From Xiphophorus maculatus (taxonomy: Eukaryota; Chordata; Actinopteri; Cyprinodontiformes; Poeciliidae), in NCBI RefSeq assembly GCF_002775205.1, contig NC_036447.1:22922501-22986500 (forward strand): DNA of 64,000 bases, written 5' to 3'. The translations under genes were made by a program, and so were the position numbers. Shown here piece by piece: positions 61,816-64,000 of this stretch. Below the pieces are notes generated by a model, which was given only the letters and a program-made list of their open reading frames with translations, had not been told where the DNA came from and searched no databases. Positions within the stretch are counted from its first letter, which is position 1. Each line of letters opens with the position of its first letter.

Positions 61816-64000
61816 AATTACCTTTGCGCTGTCATACAATATGCCGCACAGAAACAGGAAGCTCATTTCAACTCAATTCAAAAATACTTCACTAATCTCA
61901 AAGGGAAATCAAATGTTGTTATAGCTCATTTTACACAGGTTTGTTCAAAAACTTCACTGTAGAAGGTAACCGGTATGGACAGGAAGTTCTCCTGTAGTGG
62001 TATTTAAATGCCTGGCTTACAGTCTCTGCTCTAATTCATCCCAAATGTGTTCTGTTGTGTTGCGGTCAGGATCCTCTGCAGGCAACACAAGTTCTTCTAA
62101 ACCGGTCTACTGCGCACAAGGCCTCTGGGCTGTGGCTGTAGAATCTGCTTCTACCAAACTGTATCTCTTTTTCTGAGACGCAGCAATGGCTGAAAGCTGT
62201 GCAGTAAAATACTTTGGGAAGTTGCGACGCAGAAGGGCATGCAGTCGTTAGTGGTTGGTTTGAGTTTCACTGGTGAAAATAACAGCATTTTATTTTCTAA
62301 AGGAGGAAAGAGGTTTTTGGTTCTCACTCTCCACCAAACTGTAGGCTACTAGTCAGGCAACTTATCCCATCATCGGCGGATATAGTTGGCATAAACAACA
62401 CCGGCAGTCATAACACACACACATAACACAACCCAGGGGAGATTCAAGGCTTTAATACTAAGGCCCATTTCATGGCTGGTTGTCCAGTCATGAGAAAAGT
62501 GTGAGTAAAGTAAATACCGTTAAAAGACTGTGCGGGTTTCCCGAGACACATGTAGGTCAGATCATTTTGAAGATAGTTGTTGATGTCTACATGGCCTGCA
62601 CCCACGGTGACACATGCACAGATAAAATATCTGTGAAAGATCTGGAATCTAAAACACAAAGACTGTGAGTCAAACCAGAAGTAGAAGAAGAAAAACAACT
62701 GGTTTTTATCAAAAACACTGTGAGGAGGCTTAGATGCATAACCTGTATCACACCAAACTGTTAAAAAAGTATTAGCTATAATACTCGTCTCCTCCTCATC
62801 TCCTACTCGGCCACTTTAATCACTTAAATCTCAAAATCAACACAAACACAAGACCATCGGCAAACCACACACAGGCACCAGAACACGTGGTTGTAATTTT
62901 ATAAGCAGCCCTGCTGCAAATTCAATTTGTCACCACCTGAAAACATGAACCGCAGTATGAAATACAAAAATAAAGCTAAGCTAGCCGCTCACCGCTGTGC
63001 TTCTGAAGTCTAGCATCCACATATAGGAGCATTTATCAAAGAAAGAAAACGGTTAATACTAAGTGATTAGGCCAGATTTGGGGATTTTGCTCATAAATCT
63101 TTACAGTTTTGCTCCCTTTTGAAATAGTCATGTATGTCAAATGAGCATTTATCCAGAATCAAGTGAGTGTTTACATGGATCAGACTACATCACACTAACT
63201 TCACATAGTTTCCCTTTGTTTCCCCTTTGGCTCGATCACTGATAACCAAACAGAAAAACAGGCGAGGCCGGTTTTAATGTGTGTAAATGAAATTACACGA
63301 CAATAGGAGAACTACAGCAACAGCTTTGTTTCTGTTGCTGGGCTCCCATCCAGGACAGTCTGGCACATCTGAGGCAAATCACAGCCAGCCACATTTTCAA
63401 TTTTTGAAAATAAAGATAGAAAATATGCCTCGGGATTGTTTCCAATCATCTCTTTTCCCACAACAGAGTGCTGCTTAGAGTAAACTGGGCTTCCATGTCA
63501 TCAGCAAGTGAGTTAATGTTAAGCTAATTAGCTTATTGACATGGGAAAGACAAATGGAAAAAAATAAAGTGAATTTATATTGGGTTTTTGTTTTTGCAGT
63601 GCCTTGCGAAAAGCATGGCAGTGGAAGTTGTTCCGCATTGCATCCACTAACTTCATCGAGATTGAGTTCACTGAGTTTACGCAGGTGCCGAATTGGTACC
63701 CAATTTTTAACATTGTGCAAATAAAACAGCAAAACTGTATTCAACTCCATTTGCCCTGATATACCTAAATAAAATCCCACATCCATAGACTTGACATTTG
63801 CTTGACATTTGTTTGCAAAATAGCTGAAGCTCAGTCAGACTGAATGACGAGCTTCTGTGAACATTCAAGTCTTCACATAGATTTTCATTTGCATTTGGCA
63901 CTGTACTTTGACTGGATTGTTCCAACACGGATGAGGTTGAGTTACATGAAACTCTTGATTGGTTCTCTGAGGAACAATTTTCTTGACAGGCACGTTGTCT
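61816..64000. other. Right-edge region without a recognised gene
   Basis: About 62030-62200 ('ttcatcccaaatgtgttctgttgtgttgcggtcaggatcctctgcaggca') resembles the flank of a Tc1-like element on the minus strand. 63588-63730 ('gcagtgccttgcgaaaagca') looks like another transposon end. Open frames of 60-100 codons have no motifs or splice structure. Confidence 0.45.

Overview
This is vertebrate genomic DNA, most likely from a ray-finned fish. Genes are split into short exons with GT-AG introns, and the non-coding DNA is full of teleost-type repeats: decayed Tc1-like transposons, short hAT-like inverted-repeat elements, L2-type LINE tails and long (TA)n tracts. There are no bacterial operons, CRISPR arrays or RNA genes that I can support. 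All exon calls below come from reading splice sites and checking that codon phases agree across each junction.

Layout. (1) 1-9461, minus strand: the first four coding exons of a procollagen galactosyltransferase (colgalt1 type). The rest of the gene lies beyond the left edge. (2) 10389-14378, minus strand: an unidentified multi-exon gene whose exon phases still fit together but which carries stop codons and at least one frameshift, so it is probably a decaying pseudogene. (3) 15881-23673, plus strand: a complete seven-exon B-box / coiled-coil / PRY-SPRY (TRIM-like) protein of 500 residues with no RING domain. (4) 24550-34648, minus strand: a complete 13-exon long-chain fatty acid transport protein (slc27a1 type, 649 residues), facing the TRIM-like gene tail to tail. 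(5) 34.9-39.4 kb: intergenic, with a likely plus-strand promoter and first exon at about 35.4-35.6 kb and two CTCF-like motifs. (6) 39399-59864, minus strand: a complete 16-exon adhesion GPCR with EGF-like repeats, a GPS cleavage site and seven membrane segments (adgre5/CD97 type, 692 residues). Its first coding exon is only 31 bases, followed by a 9.3 kb intron. (7) 59865-64000: 5' flank of the GPCR gene, then repeats and no recognised gene.

The genes do not form a pathway. They act in the ER lumen (collagen glycosylation), in lipid uptake and acyl-CoA formation at membranes, in intracellular B30.2-type recognition, and in cell-surface adhesion signalling. From general knowledge, the human orthologues SLC27A1 and COLGALT1 are close neighbours on 19p13.11 and ADGRE5 lies on the same chromosome arm, so part of the order looks like conserved synteny. 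I saw no convincing new biological system. The most unusual items are the phase-consistent pseudogene with a possible 34-base intron, a GC-AG intron in slc27a1, a 585-base foldback in the TRIM-like gene, and a pair of 221-base hAT-like elements.
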